NCBI RefSeq assembly: GCF_000820185.1
Contig: NZ_CDCA01000047.1
Span: forward strand, 1-64,000
DNA length: 64,000 nt
Reading direction: 5' to 3'
From: Aeromonas tecta
Lineage (GTDB): Bacteria; Pseudomonadota; Gammaproteobacteria; Enterobacterales; Aeromonadaceae
Shown: positions 37,124 to 49,419 of the stretch, piece by piece
How positions within the stretch are numbered: position 1 is the stretch's first letter
Layout of the letters: every line of letters starts with the position of its first letter
Program-made: the position numbers and the translations under genes
The notes under the pieces: model-generated
Told to the model about the DNA's origin: nothing
What the model saw: the letters and a program-made list of their open reading frames with translations, nothing else
The model's database searches: none

Positions 37124-38128
37124 TCAGCGCAAGGATTTGACCGAGCGACGGACGATCAGCTCAGGCTGGACCGTCATGGACTCGACTTCCAGCTCCTTGT
37201 TGCGGATCCGGCTCACCAACTGTTGTACCGCCAGCAGACCGAGCTCGGCCTTGGGGTGACGGATGGTGGTGAGCGGCGGGCTGGAGAAGCGCGCCATCTC
37301 GATGTCGTCATAGCCGATCATGGAGATGTCGTCCGGCACCTTGACCCCGGCTTCCCAGGCGGCGCAGATGGCGCCGATCGCCATGGGATCGTCGAAGGCA
37401 AACACCGCGGTCGGGCGCGGGGTCAGCGCCAGGATGCGCTGCATGGCATCGAAGCCGCTCTGGCTCTCGTAGTCCCCTTCGAAGATCTGCTCCTCTTTCA
37501 GGGTCAGGCCTTGCTCGCCCAGGGCGTCACGCACCCCGTCCAGCCGCTGCTGGGTGGTCGGCTTGTCGATCTGGCCGGTGATGCAGACGATGTTGGTGTG
37601 GCCCTGCTCCAGCAGGTGACGCACCGCCATACGCGCGCCGATGCGGGCGTTGTCGTTGATCACGTTGGCGAAATCACACTCGGTACCCCAATCCAGCACC
37701 ACCTGTGGCACGTTCTTGTGGATCCGCAGCATGTCGCGCAGCGGGGTATCGATGTCGGTCCCCAACACCAGCAGACCGTCGACCCGCTTCTCCATCAGCA
37801 TGCGCAGATAGTGCTGCTGACGGGGCGGCTGGTTCTCGGTGTTGCACAGGATCAGGCTGTAGCCCTGCTCGAAGCAGTAAGCTTCCACCCCCTGCACCAC
37901 TTCCGCGAAGAAGGGGTTGGCACTGGTCGTGACCAGCATGCCGATGGTTTTGGTCGAATTTATCTTGAGGCTGCGCGCTACCGAATTGGGCGCGTAGTTG
38001 AGTTCTGCCACCGCCTCAAGCACTTTTTGAGTCGCATCTTCGCTGACCCGACGGGTGTGATTGAGTACATGTGAGACGGTGGAGATGGATACGCCTGCAC
38101 GGGAAGCGACATCCTTGATAGTGGCCAT
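37124..38128 (-). CDS. LacI-family repressor (RbsR-like)
   Basis: A 334-residue regulator. The N-terminal helix-turn-helix and hinge are MATIKDVASRAGVSISTVSH to about residue 60, ending VARSLKINSTKT. The periplasmic-binding-protein-like effector domain follows. TIGMLVTTSANPFFAEVVQG and FEQGYSLILCNTE resemble E. coli RbsR more than PurR. No ribose operon is in the window, so it acts elsewhere or on the neighbouring region. It is divergent from the liv cluster across a 435-base gap. Confidence 0.82.
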   Translation of the reverse strand: MATIKDVASRAGVSISTVSHVLNHTRRVSEDATQKVLEAVAELNYAPNSVARSLKINSTKTIGMLVTTSANPFFAEVVQGVEAYCFEQGYSLILCNTENQPPRQQHYLRMLMEKRVDGLLVLGTDIDTPLRDMLRIHKNVPQVVLDWGTECDFANVINDNARIGARMAVRHLLEQGHTNIVCITGQIDKPTTQQRLDGVRDALGEQGLTLKEEQIFEGDYESQSGFDAMQRILALTPRPTAVFAFDDPMAIGAICAAWEAGVKVPDDISMIGYDDIEMARFSSPPLTTIRHPKAELGLLAVQQLVSRIRNKELEVESMTVQPELIVRRSVKSLR

Positions 38129-38563
38129 CTCTGTCTCCTGAAGATCAAAAGCGGAACAGTAGCAGATTTCCCGAATAAAGGCTTGGTTTTAACGAGAGCT
38201 GCCAGCGAATTGTCAATGTTGGCTAATCTAGGTGGTCATCTCTATTTGCGCAAACGAAATTTGGTCAAAATGAGAGCAGACGCAGAGCGAAATATCGTCA
38301 GTTTTTTACTCTGACATTTGTCACCATGACAATTTGTTGTCGGTATGTTAAGCCACCATTGCGATATTAAATTCTAAAACTTGATAGATGACAGGGTGTT
38401 TGTTTCAAAAAAGCCCTACCCCACCCTCTCTGGTTAGTATCTTTAACATCTTGTTATTGCCCAGTGAGGAATGATAGAACCGTATCTATTGCCGGGCCGA
38501 CGGGATACAGGTTCGGAATGATGCGCATAAAATGAAACAATTCACTGATTAAGGGACGAATCA
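38129..38563. other. AT-rich divergent regulatory region, no gene seen
   Basis: It lies between the LacI-family repressor and livJ. It contains a perfect palindrome TTGTCA-cca-TGACAA (38318-38332) and a nearby GTCAG/CTGAC inverted repeat (38297-38315). No ORF with a ribosome site was found, and no leader peptide rich in branched-chain residues. AAGGGACG precedes livJ. Confidence 0.6.
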
Positions 38564-39685
38564 ATGCATAACTTGAGCAAAATGGCAGTCAGGGCAGCGG
38601 TTTCTTTGGCTCTGTTTGGAGCAGCCTCCATGGCCAATGCTGCCGATACCATCAAGATCGGTATCGCCGGCCCGGTGACCGGCCCGGTCGCCCAGTACGG
38701 TGACATGCAGTTCACCGGCGGCAAGATGGCGGTCGAACAGATCAACAAGGCGGGCGGCATCAAGGGCAAGCAGATCGAAGCCGTCATCTATGACGACGCC
38801 TGCGATCCCAAGCAAGCCGTGGCGGTCGCCAACAAGGTGATCAACGACGGCGTCAAGTTCGTTGTCGGCCACCTCTGCTCCGACAACACCCTGCCCGCCT
38901 CCGACATCTATGAAGATGAAGGCGTGCTGATGATTACCCCCGCCTCCACCAACCCCAAGATCACCGAGCGCGGCTACCAGCTGACCATGCGCACCATCGG
39001 TCTGGACAGCGACCAGGGCCCGACCGCCGCCAAGTACATCATCGAGCAGGTCAAACCCCAGCGCGTCGCCGTCATCCACGACAAGAAGCAGTACGGTGAA
39101 GGCATCGCCACCAGCGTCAAGGCCGAGCTGGAGAAGGCTGGCGTCAAGGTAGTGGCGTTTGAAGGCATCACCGCCGGTGACAAGGATTTCTCCGCCCTGA
39201 TCGCCAAGCTGCAGAAAGAGAACGTGGACTTCGTATACTACGGTGGCTACCACCCGGAACTGGGTCTGATCCTGCGTCAGGCTGGCGAGAAGGGTCTGAA
39301 AGCCAAGTTCATGGGTCCGGAAGGCGTGGGTAACAAAGACATCTCCGCCATCGGCGGCCCGGCTTCCGAAGGCCTGCTGGTCACCCTGCCCAACAAATAT
39401 GACCTGGTGCCCGCCAACGCCCCTATCGTAGCGGCGTTCAAGGCCAAGGGTCAGGACTCTTCCGGCCCGTTCGTCTGGACCACCTATGCCGCGGTGCAAA
39501 CCTTGGCGGCCGGTATCGCCAAGGCGGGTGAAGATGATCCGGCTGCCGTCGCCGCCGCCATCAAATCCATGCCGATCGACACCGTCATGGGCCCGCTGAG
39601 CTGGGCACCGAACGGTGACCTGAAAGGCTTCGAGTTCGGTGTGTTCCAGTGGCACGCCGACGGTACCTCCACTCAACTCAAATAA
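38564..39685 (+). CDS. livJ: branched-chain amino acid ABC transporter, periplasmic binding protein
   Basis: A 373-residue binding protein for leucine, isoleucine and valine. The signal peptide is about 1-26, ending ASMANA; the mature N-terminus [20 protein letters not shown] is the family hallmark, with [20 protein letters not shown] forming the ligand pocket and disulfide region. It is first of livJHMGF. The substrate range between LivJ (three residues) and LivK (leucine) types cannot be decided from sequence. Confidence 0.93.
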   Translation: MHNLSKMAVRAAVSLALFGAASMANAADTIKIGIAGPVTGPVAQYGDMQFTGGKMAVEQINKAGGIKGKQIEAVIYDDACDPKQAVAVANKVINDGVKFVVGHLCSDNTLPASDIYEDEGVLMITPASTNPKITERGYQLTMRTIGLDSDQGPTAAKYIIEQVKPQRVAVIHDKKQYGEGIATSVKAELEKAGVKVVAFEGITAGDKDFSALIAKLQKENVDFVYYGGYHPELGLILRQAGEKGLKAKFMGPEGVGNKDISAIGGPASEGLLVTLPNKYDLVPANAPIVAAFKAKGQDSSGPFVWTTYAAVQTLAAGIAKAGEDDPAAVAAAIKSMPIDTVMGPLSWAPNGDLKGFEFGVFQWHADGTSTQLK

Positions 39686-39749
39686 TCTGCCGGTTGGGGC
39701 GACGTGAGTCGCCCCTCCTTTCTTTGCGGGCAAGTACAGGGAACGCAGT

Positions 39750-40676
<927 letters not shown>

Positions 40677-40731
40677 CACATTTCAATCTGCGTGCCCGCG
40701 TCGTTTTCCAGCACCAGCCGGAGGTGAAAGC

Positions 40732-42000
40732 ATGAAACGTCAATTTATCCATGCCTGCATCGCCAGCCTGATGCTGATGGTGCTCTCTTTCTGGCTGCTC
40801 GGCTTCAAGCTCGAGAGCGACGGCAACCGCCTGCTGGTGGTGAGTCGGCTCGATGTGTCGCTGGCCTGGTTGCTGGGGGGCGCCACCATCGTCTTCTGGT
40901 TCCAGATGCTGCGCGGCCAGATAGCCAGGCTGTTCCAGGCCTCCATCAGCGGCTTCTCCGTCGGTTTCACCAAGCTGGTGCTGCCAAGCCCAGAGGAGGC
41001 ACCCAAGCTCTATAACCTCACCGCCGTGCTGGTGCTGTTGTTCGCGGTGAGCTGGCCCTTCATGGCCTCTCGCGGCGCCATCGACTTGGCCACCTTAGCG
41101 CTGATCTACATCATGCTGGGGCTGGGGCTGAACGTGGTAGTGGGCCTGGCCGGTCTGCTGGATCTCGGCTACGTCGGCTTCTACGCGGTCGGTGCCTATA
41201 GCTACGCCCTGCTCAACACCTACTTCGGCCTGAGCTTCTGGGAGTGTCTGCCCATCGCCGGCCTGACGGCAGCCACCTTCGGCTTCCTGCTCGGCTTCCC
41301 GGTGCTACGGCTGCGGGGGGATTATCTGGCCATCGTCACCCTGGGCTTTGGCGAGATCATCCGCATCCTGCTCAACAATATGACCAGCCTGACCGGCGGC
41401 CCGAACGGCATCTCCGGCATCCCCAAACCGACCCTCGGTGGCCTTGAGTTCAACCGCACCGTCAAGGATGGGGGCTTTGGCACCTTCCACGACTTCTTCG
41501 GCATCACCTACAACGCCAACCACAAGGTGATCTTCCTCTACCTGATGGCGCTGGTGCTGGTGATTGCCACCCTGTTCGTCATCAACCGCCTGCTGCGCAT
41601 GCCGCTGGGTCGCGCCTGGGAAGCGTTGCGGGAAGACGAGATCGCCTGCAAGTCGCTCGGTCTCAACCCCACCATCATCAAGCTGACCGCCTTCACCATA
41701 GGCGCCTGCTTCGCGGGCTTTGCCGGCAGCTTCTTCGCCTCGCGCCAGGGCTTCATCAGTCCGGAGTCCTTCGTCTTCATCGAATCGGCCATCGTCCTCG
41801 CGATTGTGGTACTGGGCGGCATGGGCTCCCAGATCGGGGTGGTGCTGGCCGCCATCGTGATGACGGTGCTGCCGGAGCTGGCCCGTGAGTTCAACGAGTA
41901 CCGCATGCTGATGTTCGGCCTGCTGATGGTGTTCATGATGATCTGGCGACCACAGGGACTGCTGCCGATGAGCCGCCCTCACCTGGAGCTACAAAAATGA
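40732..42000 (+). CDS. livM: branched-chain amino acid ABC transporter permease LivM
   Basis: A 422-residue permease. The N-terminal extension of about 100 residues with three helices is typical of enteric LivM (425 residues in E. coli). The core has [20 protein letters not shown] and the coupling loop [20 protein letters not shown]. Its stop overlaps the livG start (ATGA), so the subunits are translated together. Confidence 0.95.
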   Translation: MKRQFIHACIASLMLMVLSFWLLGFKLESDGNRLLVVSRLDVSLAWLLGGATIVFWFQMLRGQIARLFQASISGFSVGFTKLVLPSPEEAPKLYNLTAVLVLLFAVSWPFMASRGAIDLATLALIYIMLGLGLNVVVGLAGLLDLGYVGFYAVGAYSYALLNTYFGLSFWECLPIAGLTAATFGFLLGFPVLRLRGDYLAIVTLGFGEIIRILLNNMTSLTGGPNGISGIPKPTLGGLEFNRTVKDGGFGTFHDFFGITYNANHKVIFLYLMALVLVIATLFVINRLLRMPLGRAWEALREDEIACKSLGLNPTIIKLTAFTIGACFAGFAGSFFASRQGFISPESFVFIESAIVLAIVVLGGMGSQIGVVLAAIVMTVLPELAREFNEYRMLMFGLLMVFMMIWRPQGLLPMSRPHLELQK

Positions 42001-42782
42001 GCGACATGAACAACACAAGCGGCAAGTTGCTGGAAGTCTCTGATTTGTCGATGCGTTTCGGCGGCTTGCTGGCGGTCAACGGGGTCAAGCTGGACGTGGA
42101 CAAGGGCGAGGTGATCTCCATCATTGGCCCGAACGGCGCAGGCAAGACCACCATCTTCAACTGCCTGACCGGTTTCTATCGTCCGAGCGGTGGCGTCATC
42201 CGTTACCGGGGCGAGGAGATCCAGGGCTTGCCCGGCCATCTCATCGCCCGCAAGGGGATCGTGCGGACATTCCAGCACGTTCGTCTATTCAAAGAGATGA
42301 CAGCAGTGGAAAATTTGCTGGTAGCCCAGCATCGCCACCTCAATACCAGCTTCGTCGCCGGCCTGTTCAAGACCCCCTCCTTCCGCCGCGCCGAGAAAGA
42401 GGGGCTGGAGCAATCCGCCTTCTGGCTGGAGAAGGTCGGTCTCAAGGATCTCGCCAACCGCGCCGCCGGCAACCTGGCCTATGGTCAGCAACGTCGACTC
42501 GAGATCGCCCGCTGCATGGCGACCAAGCCCGCGCTGCTGATGCTGGATGAACCGGCCGCCGGTCTCAACCCCCACGAAACCGATGAGCTGAACGTGCTCA
42601 TCTCCAACCTGCGGGACGAGTTTGGGGTATCGGTGTTGCTTATCGAGCACGACATGAAGCTGGTGATGGAGATCTCCAACCGCATCTTCGTGGTCAACCA
42701 GGGCACACCGCTGGCCCACGGCAAACCGATCGATATCCGTAATAATCCGGCCGTGATCAAGGCCTATCTGGGCGAATCTTAG
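41997..42782 (+). CDS. livG: branched-chain amino acid ABC transporter ATPase LivG
   Basis: A 261-residue ATPase with Walker [10 protein letters not shown], signature [13 protein letters not shown] and Walker [14 protein letters not shown]. The start at 41997 overlaps livM by ATGA. The LivG-type C-terminal extension is present ([12 protein letters not shown]). It heterodimerises with LivF to drive import. Confidence 0.95.
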   Translation: MSDMNNTSGKLLEVSDLSMRFGGLLAVNGVKLDVDKGEVISIIGPNGAGKTTIFNCLTGFYRPSGGVIRYRGEEIQGLPGHLIARKGIVRTFQHVRLFKEMTAVENLLVAQHRHLNTSFVAGLFKTPSFRRAEKEGLEQSAFWLEKVGLKDLANRAAGNLAYGQQRRLEIARCMATKPALLMLDEPAAGLNPHETDELNVLISNLRDEFGVSVLLIEHDMKLVMEISNRIFVVNQGTPLAHGKPIDIRNNPAVIKAYLGES

Positions 42783-42793
42783 GAAGAAGCAAG

Positions 42794-43495
<702 letters not shown>

Positions 43496-43497
43496 CC

Positions 43498-44343
43498 ATG
43501 GGCAGGTCAAGGGAGACGCCGGACAGCCATCGTTTCTGGCACGACCCTGCCCTGCCGTTTATCGAGGCGCGGGCGGTGCAAGATGGCCGCCACGTCTGTT
43601 ATGACAAGCACAGCCACGCCCACTTCTCCATCGGCGCCATCACCGGCGGCCACAGTCATTACCTCAACCAGCGCAGCAACCAGGAGATCGGCAGCGGTCA
43701 CCTGGTACTGATGAACCCGGAGGAGGTGCATGCCTGCAACCCCATCGCGGACGAGCCCTGGTCCTATCTGATGCTCTATATCGATCCCCTCTGGCTGCAA
43801 CATCAGCAGCAAGAGGCCGGTCTCGGCACCGAGTTTCGCCCCTTCGACATGACAGCCAGCCGGGATCCTTATTTGTATCAGGCGTTGCAGCGGCTGTACC
43901 AGCAGCTGGTCCATGAATCCGAGCCCCTGGCCAGGGAGGTGGTCTGCCATCAGTTCAGCCGCCAACTGCTGGCCAGGCTGACCCCGGCGCGCTGGGATGA
44001 CAGGCCTCCGCTGCACCTGCAACGGGCCGCCGAGCTGATGCAGGACGAGAGCGCCAGCCCCCTCAGCCTGCAGCAGCTGAGTGCCGTGGCCGGACTCACC
44101 CCTTCTCATTTCGTGCGCACCTTCTGCCACCACTACGGCATGACCCCCCACGCCTACCTGCTGGACAGGCGCATCCGCCACGCCCGCCTCCTGCTCAAGC
44201 AGGGGCTGCCCCTCACCGAGGTGGCGCTGGCGAGCGGCTTCGCCGATCAGGCGCACTTCCAGCGCCAGTTCAAGCGGCGGGTCGCCGCCACCCCTGGCCA
44301 ATACCGATCGCAACTCGCGCCCAGGGCTCAGCGCACCAGGTAA
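43498..44343 (+). CDS. AraC-family regulator with cupin sensor domain
   Basis: A 281-residue protein. The N-terminal AraC-binding cupin (about 20-160) has HSHAHFSIGAITGGHSHYLN and LVLMNPEEVHACNP. The C-terminal double helix-turn-helix (about 185-275) has LSLQQLSAVAGLTPSHFVRT and VALASGFADQAHFQRQFKRR. The start lies two bases after the livF stop. The 3' end overlaps the convergent LysE-family gene by 16 bases. AraC/LysE pairs of this kind are common and usually mean that the regulator controls the exporter. Effector unknown. Confidence 0.85.
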   Translation: MGRSRETPDSHRFWHDPALPFIEARAVQDGRHVCYDKHSHAHFSIGAITGGHSHYLNQRSNQEIGSGHLVLMNPEEVHACNPIADEPWSYLMLYIDPLWLQHQQQEAGLGTEFRPFDMTASRDPYLYQALQRLYQQLVHESEPLAREVVCHQFSRQLLARLTPARWDDRPPLHLQRAAELMQDESASPLSLQQLSAVAGLTPSHFVRTFCHHYGMTPHAYLLDRRIRHARLLLKQGLPLTEVALASGFADQAHFQRQFKRRVAATPGQYRSQLAPRAQRTR

Positions 44344-44915
44344 GCGGCACTCATCACCAGCAGCAGGGCCATGGCCCGGTTGAACCAGCGCAATCGATGG
44401 GGGGAGAGCAGCGCCTGTTGCAGGCGGCTACCCAGATAGGCCCAGCAGGCGATGGAGCCAAGACAGATCACCAGATAGATCCCGGTGAACAGCATGATTT
44501 GACCGAGCCCACCCGCAGCTCCGTAGGCCCCCACTCCCATGCTGGCCGCCAGCCAGGCCTTGGGGTTGAGCCACTGCATCAGGGCGCCGTACAGGAAGGC
44601 GGGCGGCGCCTCGCCCTGCCCTTCCACTCGGCCCCCGTCCACCAGCAGTTGCCAGGCCATGTAACAGAGGAAGAGGACGCCCCCCCAGCGAATCGCATCC
44701 CCCGCCATGGGCCACTGCGCCAAGACGCCGCCGAGCCCGAGCCCCATCAGCAGGAGCAACAGGATGAAGCCGAGGGTCGCCCCCACCACATGGCGCAGGC
44801 TGGCATGAAAGCCGTAGCGGGCGCCCGCCCCGAGGGCCACCAGATTGACCGGGCCGGGAGAGATAGACATGGCCAGGGCAAATCCGGCCATGGATAACAG
44901 CAGACTCATTTCCAT
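44328..44915 (-). CDS. LysE/RhtB-family amino-acid exporter
   Basis: About 195 residues with six hydrophobic segments. The N-terminal FALAMSISPGPVNLVALGAG is the LysE/RhtB signature, and LNPKAWLAASMGVG the second conserved block. The ATG at 44915 is chosen; a GTG nine bases upstream in frame is an alternative. It probably exports amino acids. It is convergent with, and overlaps, the AraC gene that likely controls it. Near livJHMGF it could balance branched-chain amino-acid import, but that is speculation. Confidence 0.82.
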   Translation of the reverse strand: MEMSLLLSMAGFALAMSISPGPVNLVALGAGARYGFHASLRHVVGATLGFILLLLLMGLGLGGVLAQWPMAGDAIRWGGVLFLCYMAWQLLVDGGRVEGQGEAPPAFLYGALMQWLNPKAWLAASMGVGAYGAAGGLGQIMLFTGIYLVICLGSIACWAYLGSRLQQALLSPHRLRWFNRAMALLLVMSAAYLVR

Positions 44916-45067
44916 CAGTGTCACTCGTGCGAAGAATTGACCCCCAGCCTAACCAGCCGCCCCGGCCCGATATTGAAGGAAATTGCGATCCCCCGGAGGA
45001 GACGGCTTAGCGCCAGCCACCGCTTGCGGTAAACTGGCTCTCAATCATCTATTTGCAGGACATCTCA

Positions 45068-45391
45068 ATGGACCAGTTTGCCCATATCAGCGCCCAGGAT
45101 GCCCACCAGAAGCTGGAGGCCGGTGAGGCCCGCCTCGTGGACATTCGCGATCCCCAGTCATTCGAGACGGCCCACGTGGTCGGCGCCTTCCATCTCACCA
45201 ATGGCACCCTGGTGCGTTTCATGGACGAGGTCGATTTCGACACCCCGGTGATCGTGATGTGTTATCACGGCAACAGCAGCCAGGGCGCGGCCCAGTATCT
45301 GCTGCAACAGGGCTATGACGCCGTCTACAGCCTGGATGGCGGCTTCGAAGCCTGGCGCAGGGAGTTCCCCATTCAGGCGGGCGACGCATGA
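45068..45391 (+). CDS. glpE: thiosulfate sulfurtransferase GlpE
   Basis: A 107-residue single-domain rhodanese transferring sulfur from thiosulfate to cyanide or thioredoxin in vitro. It has [24 protein letters not shown] and the active-site loop [16 protein letters not shown] with catalytic Cys. AGGA precedes the ATG at 45068. Its stop overlaps glpG by ATGA, the glpEG arrangement of E. coli; glpR and glpD are absent here. Confidence 0.93.
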   Translation: MDQFAHISAQDAHQKLEAGEARLVDIRDPQSFETAHVVGAFHLTNGTLVRFMDEVDFDTPVIVMCYHGNSSQGAAQYLLQQGYDAVYSLDGGFEAWRREFPIQAGDA

Positions 45392-46254
45392 CGGGAGCAG
45401 GCAACTCACCCTCATCCGGCATGATCCAGCTGCTGGTACTCGACAATGCCCGCATGGCCCAGGCACTGGTGGATTACCTCGCCACCCTCGGCATGTCGTG
45501 CGAGCTGACCCAGTCCGAGCTCGGTGTCTCGGTCTGGCTGGCGGACGAGCAACGCTTCGCCCAGGCCCAGCTGGAGGTGAAGCGCTTCCTGGCCGAACCG
45601 AATCACCCTCGCTACATGGAGGCCTCCTGGCAGTCCGGCCGGGCCGATGCCCGCATCGACTACAGCAAGGGGATGACGGACCCCATCACCGATTTTCTGC
45701 ATCAGGCGGGGCCGCTGACCCTGGTGGTCATCATCGCCTGCTTGGCCATCTATGCCCTCAATGCCATCGGTCTTCCCATCTTCGACGAGCTGGCGTTCCA
45801 CCCGACCCTGGCCCAGTTCACCGACTGGCAGGCCTGGCGCTACGTCACCCCGGCCTTTATCCACTTCTCGGTGCTGCACCTGGTGTTCAACCTGCTGTGG
45901 TGGTGGTATCTGGGGGGACAGATCGAGCAGCGCCTCGGCAGCGGCAAGCTGTTTATCCTGCTGATCGTCGGGGCGGCCCTGCCCAACGTGGCGGAATTCT
46001 TCGCGAGCGGCCCGCTGTTTGGCGGCCTCTCCGGAGTGGTCTATGCGCTGCTTGGTTACTGCTGGCTGCGCGCCAAGCTGCAGCCGGAGTGCGGCCTCAG
46101 CCTACCACCGGCGTTGATGGGCTTCATGCTGTTCTGGCTGGTACTCGGCTTCTTCGACCTGCTCGGTACCAGCACGGCGAACATCGCCCATCTGGTCGGT
46201 TTGCTGGTGGGTCTGCTGCAAGGCTGGCTGGACAGACATCACAGACCCGCATGA
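45388..46254 (+). CDS. glpG: rhomboid protease GlpG
   Basis: A 288-residue intramembrane serine protease. The cytoplasmic N-terminal domain (about 12-95) precedes six helices. The catalytic Ser215 is in [13 protein letters not shown] and His268 in [31 protein letters not shown] contains the conserved His/Asn oxyanion residues. The first ATG overlaps glpE by ATGA, but alignment to E. coli GlpG favours the ATG at 45421 ([14 protein letters not shown]); both are plausible. A terminator follows. Confidence 0.92.
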   Translation: MTGAGNSPSSGMIQLLVLDNARMAQALVDYLATLGMSCELTQSELGVSVWLADEQRFAQAQLEVKRFLAEPNHPRYMEASWQSGRADARIDYSKGMTDPITDFLHQAGPLTLVVIIACLAIYALNAIGLPIFDELAFHPTLAQFTDWQAWRYVTPAFIHFSVLHLVFNLLWWWYLGGQIEQRLGSGKLFILLIVGAALPNVAEFFASGPLFGGLSGVVYALLGYCWLRAKLQPECGLSLPPALMGFMLFWLVLGFFDLLGTSTANIAHLVGLLVGLLQGWLDRHHRPA

Positions 46255-46289
46255 TGCGCTGCCATCCCGAGTTCTGATTGCCGACAACG

Positions 46290-46318
46290 AAAACGCCGCC
46301 CAGAGGGCGGCGTTTTTT
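46290..46318. terminator. terminator between glpG and the lipase gene
   Basis: AAAACGCCGCCc-aga-GGGCGGCGTTTT with a T run. It lies between convergent genes. Confidence 0.9.
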
Positions 46319-46336
46319 ATGGCTCACGAAGATAGC

Positions 46337-48751
46337 TTACTGCTTGAGCAGGGTCCCGTCGGTCACCTTGACTTGGGCTCCGCCGCTCATAAAGAAGCTG
46401 CCGAACTGGCCCTGCATTTCGACCGTAACCGCACCGGTCGGATCGAAGTTCTCGTCCGGTGCCAGCAGCGAGCTGTGGCCACCAGCCACGAAACGCGCCG
46501 CCTTGTGGTTGGCCGCACCGCTGGCCGTCAATGGCTGCAGCGCCATCACCCGAAACAGCGGCTCGGTTCCCCCCAGAGGGGCAGTGGCGATGCTGTTCGG
46601 GATCACCTGATCCGACAGGCTCAGGGCGCCGTCACCGACGATTTCGGTAGCAAACAGTGGGAAGTCCGCCTTGATACCGCGAGCCAGGTTGATCGGATCA
46701 GCCGAGTCCAGCACCGATTGGGCTGCGAACACGTAACTCTGCAGCGTACCGGCCGCGCTCGCCTGAGCGGTGGCGTCCAGGCTTGGCAGGAACTCGTTGA
46801 CGAAGCAACTCGCCACCGCCGTCTTGCAGTTCGGTGCATAGGCGGTGAAGGCCGTCTTCAGCTCGGCGCTGCCACCGGTCAGCACGCCCATCTTGATGGT
46901 CGGGCCGAAGGTCGGCGAGTTCAGCAGCAGCGGGGCTATGCCGCCACCCGGCATGGCCAGGCCACCAGTGTCGAACTTGAACAAGGCATCCGCCTGGGGA
47001 TTGCCGACGGACTGGTTCGCGACCGCTAGCAGATTGGCTCCCGAGATGGCGCCCAGCGAGTGACCGAGGAAGTGTACCTTGACGCCAGCGGCGCCCAGGG
47101 CACCCTTGGCATTGGCCAAGCCGACAGCCAGACGCAGGCCCAGCAGATCCGCCACGCTCTGTTTCAGGTTGTCACGCGCCACCGTCAGGTAGCTCAGGTT
47201 CAGGTAAGGGGTCGGATTCTCGGAGGTAGTCACGGTCGCCATGCTGCCGCTCAGGGCGAAGCCACGCTCCCCGTGCAGCGGGTGATCGATCACCACGATC
47301 GCCACCTTCTTGCCTGCCTGGGCACCGGCCGCAATCTGACCCAGGGCCAGGGCGTAGGCGTTCTCTTTCACCGAGGTGACGCCGTGTTGATAGATAATCA
47401 CGTCGGTGATGGTATTGAGGTCATCCTTGGCAAAGATGCGCATCGGCACGGATTGCACCTCTTCCAGCTTGGGCAGCGGGTTGAAGCGGCCGATATTCAT
47501 CTCGGCATCCAGCGGCTTGCCGCCCGAGGTGAGGGTCACCCCGATCAGCTTGCTCGCTTCCGCCAGCAGCTCGGCCTGACGGCTCGGATCGGCGATCAGC
47601 GCCCCCAGCAGAGCCGGATCCACACCGGCGCCCACCAGACCGCCGATCACCTCGCTGTCACCAGCTTTCAGGGCATTGGCGATGGCGTACAGGCTGGGGA
47701 TGGCGCCGTGCCAGGATTGGGTCTTGGCCTTGTCCCAGGAACCGGCAGTGGCCGGCGAGGAGAGGAAGTAAGGCAGCTTGACTGCACCGGTATAAACCTT
47801 GGTGATCTGCGCCAGGCCGTTGAGCGGGGTGCCAGTGCCAAAGGCGGCGGCAATGGCATCCTTTTGTTCTTGCGGCAGGAACTGCTCGGCCTCCAGCTGG
47901 GTCAGGAAGGCGGCGTTAGCCGTCACCCCCAGGGTATAGGTACCGGGCAGGCTGGTATGGCCAAGAGCATCCTGTTTCCACAGTGCAGCGGCATCCAGGG
48001 TCGGGCTCTTCAAAATGGACGCGGCCGCCCCTTTCACAGCCACCAGCACATCGGCGCCGGACTGGGTACCGAACCAGTCGGAGAAGATCACGTGATCGCT
48101 GGTGATGCCGGTGGCGGCCTTGAACAGGCCTTCCTGCAGGGTGATCAGGCCATTGATGCTCTGTTCCTGGGCATTGCTGCCGGGATTGCTCTTGTAGTTG
48201 CTGTAGTCGGTGCCCATCTTGACGAGGTTGCCGTCGCTGTCTTTGAGCGTATCGGTCGCCACGACCATGTAATAGGAAGAAGGGTTGAGCGGCTTGAGCG
48301 GTACCAGGTTCAGCTTGCCGGTCGACTCGGCAACCACGAAGTCCACGCCATAGCTCAGCACCTTCTTCACGCCACTCGGGCGCAGGGCCGTGCTGTCAAA
48401 TTCCAGCTCCAGCAGATAGAGGGGAGCCACTGAGGCGCCAAATTCGGCGGCGGTCGGTGCCTTGACGGTGATGCCGGAGGCGGTCACCGGCACTATCTGG
48501 ATGGCCTGGGTCGTGGACCAGCCATCCAGGGTGGAGAGGGCGGAAACGGGATTGGAGAGATCAGCCGTCTCGGTGGAGAACTTCAGGGTGCCGTCGGAGG
48601 CACGGGCGGCCAGGGCGCTGGGTCGCACGGCATTGGAGCCGCTCAGCAGGTAATCGAGATAGCTTGAGGTATCGCCTTTATTGTCGTCACTGCCACCACA
48701 ACCGCTCAGCAGAGCACTGAGGACCGCTGCATAAATTAGCTTTTTTTTCAT
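46337..48751 (-). CDS. lipoprotein lipase, Pla-1/cef (VolA-like) family
   Basis: An 804-residue lipoprotein of the family that includes Aeromonas extracellular lipases and the Vibrio surface lysophospholipase VolA. The signal MKKKLIYAAVLSALLSGCGG ends in a lipobox Cys. A large N-terminal domain precedes the alpha/beta-hydrolase part with the nucleophile elbow FLGHSLGAISG (Ser565) and the upstream VIIYQHGVTSVKENAYALA segment. It probably releases fatty acids from host or environmental lipids at the cell surface. The ATG at 48751 matches the lipobox; an in-frame ATG ten codons earlier would give a poor signal. Confidence 0.88.
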   Translation of the reverse strand: MKKKLIYAAVLSALLSGCGGSDDNKGDTSSYLDYLLSGSNAVRPSALAARASDGTLKFSTETADLSNPVSALSTLDGWSTTQAIQIVPVTASGITVKAPTAAEFGASVAPLYLLELEFDSTALRPSGVKKVLSYGVDFVVAESTGKLNLVPLKPLNPSSYYMVVATDTLKDSDGNLVKMGTDYSNYKSNPGSNAQEQSINGLITLQEGLFKAATGITSDHVIFSDWFGTQSGADVLVAVKGAAASILKSPTLDAAALWKQDALGHTSLPGTYTLGVTANAAFLTQLEAEQFLPQEQKDAIAAAFGTGTPLNGLAQITKVYTGAVKLPYFLSSPATAGSWDKAKTQSWHGAIPSLYAIANALKAGDSEVIGGLVGAGVDPALLGALIADPSRQAELLAEASKLIGVTLTSGGKPLDAEMNIGRFNPLPKLEEVQSVPMRIFAKDDLNTITDVIIYQHGVTSVKENAYALALGQIAAGAQAGKKVAIVVIDHPLHGERGFALSGSMATVTTSENPTPYLNLSYLTVARDNLKQSVADLLGLRLAVGLANAKGALGAAGVKVHFLGHSLGAISGANLLAVANQSVGNPQADALFKFDTGGLAMPGGGIAPLLLNSPTFGPTIKMGVLTGGSAELKTAFTAYAPNCKTAVASCFVNEFLPSLDATAQASAAGTLQSYVFAAQSVLDSADPINLARGIKADFPLFATEIVGDGALSLSDQVIPNSIATAPLGGTEPLFRVMALQPLTASGAANHKAARFVAGGHSSLLAPDENFDPTGAVTVEMQGQFGSFFMSGGAQVKVTDGTLLKQ

Positions 48752-49053
48752 ATCCTTATCTCTTTTTATGTTGTTATCCATGATGAGCCTGACGGGGTAG
48801 CGTCCGAACCCGACCGAACCATATTAACAGCAACGCAACAATTTATAAGCATCTGGTCGGTCATCTGATCTGATTTTTTTGTGTACAACATCAAGGAATT
48901 GGAATGGGACCCCGGCGCCAGAGGGTAACAGCATCCTGAGCATTACCAGACCCGACCAGAACCAGTTAACGGCAAGAGCGCAAAAAGCCACCCCGATCTC
49001 GGCAAAGAGGGGGATTTGTCGGTAGAATGGCGCCATTGCTTAAGGAGAACCCC
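48752..49053. other. divergent promoter region of lipase and ubiK
   Basis: 302 bases without a convincing ORF, AT-rich on the lipase side (48820-48900). No specific operator or hairpin stands out. A strong AAGGAG lies at its right end for ubiK. Confidence 0.5.
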
Positions 49054-49311
49054 ATGATCGACCCGAAGAAATTGGAAGAGATTGCCAAACAGGTACACAA
49101 CGCCCTGCCGCCCGGCATTCGTAGCATGGGTGAAGAGGTGGAGAAGAAGACCCGTCAGGTGCTGCAGTCCCAGCTGAACAAGCTGGATCTGGTCAGCCGT
49201 GAGGAGTTTGACGTACAGACCAAGGTGCTGCTGCGCACCCGGGAGAAGCTGACCGCCCTCGAGGCCAAGCTGGCCCAGCTGGAGCAGCAACTCGGCGCCA
49301 AGGGCGAGTAA
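49054..49311 (+). CDS. ubiK: ubiquinone biosynthesis accessory factor UbiK
   Basis: An 85-residue BMFP-domain protein (YqiC family) that binds UbiJ and aids the aerobic ubiquinone-biosynthesis complex. [20 protein letters not shown] begins the helical part; the C-terminus (about 45-80) is a coiled coil, [26 protein letters not shown] precedes the ATG at 49054. ubiD and fre downstream add further quinone and flavin functions nearby, on the other strand. Confidence 0.9.
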   Translation: MIDPKKLEEIAKQVHNALPPGIRSMGEEVEKKTRQVLQSQLNKLDLVSREEFDVQTKVLLRTREKLTALEAKLAQLEQQLGAKGE

Positions 49312-49356
49312 TCACGCCGAACGTCGGGCTCGAACCACCTGCCTCGACGGCACATA

Positions 49357-49390
49357 AAACAAACCCCAGCCTGGCTGGGGTTTGTTGTTT
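49357..49390. terminator. terminator between ubiK and fre
   Basis: AACAAACCCCAG-cctg-GCTGGGGTTTGTT hairpin with flanking A and T runs, between convergent genes. Confidence 0.88.
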
Positions 49391-49419
49391 CTGGTTAGCC
49401 GAAGAGGCTCGACTATCGC

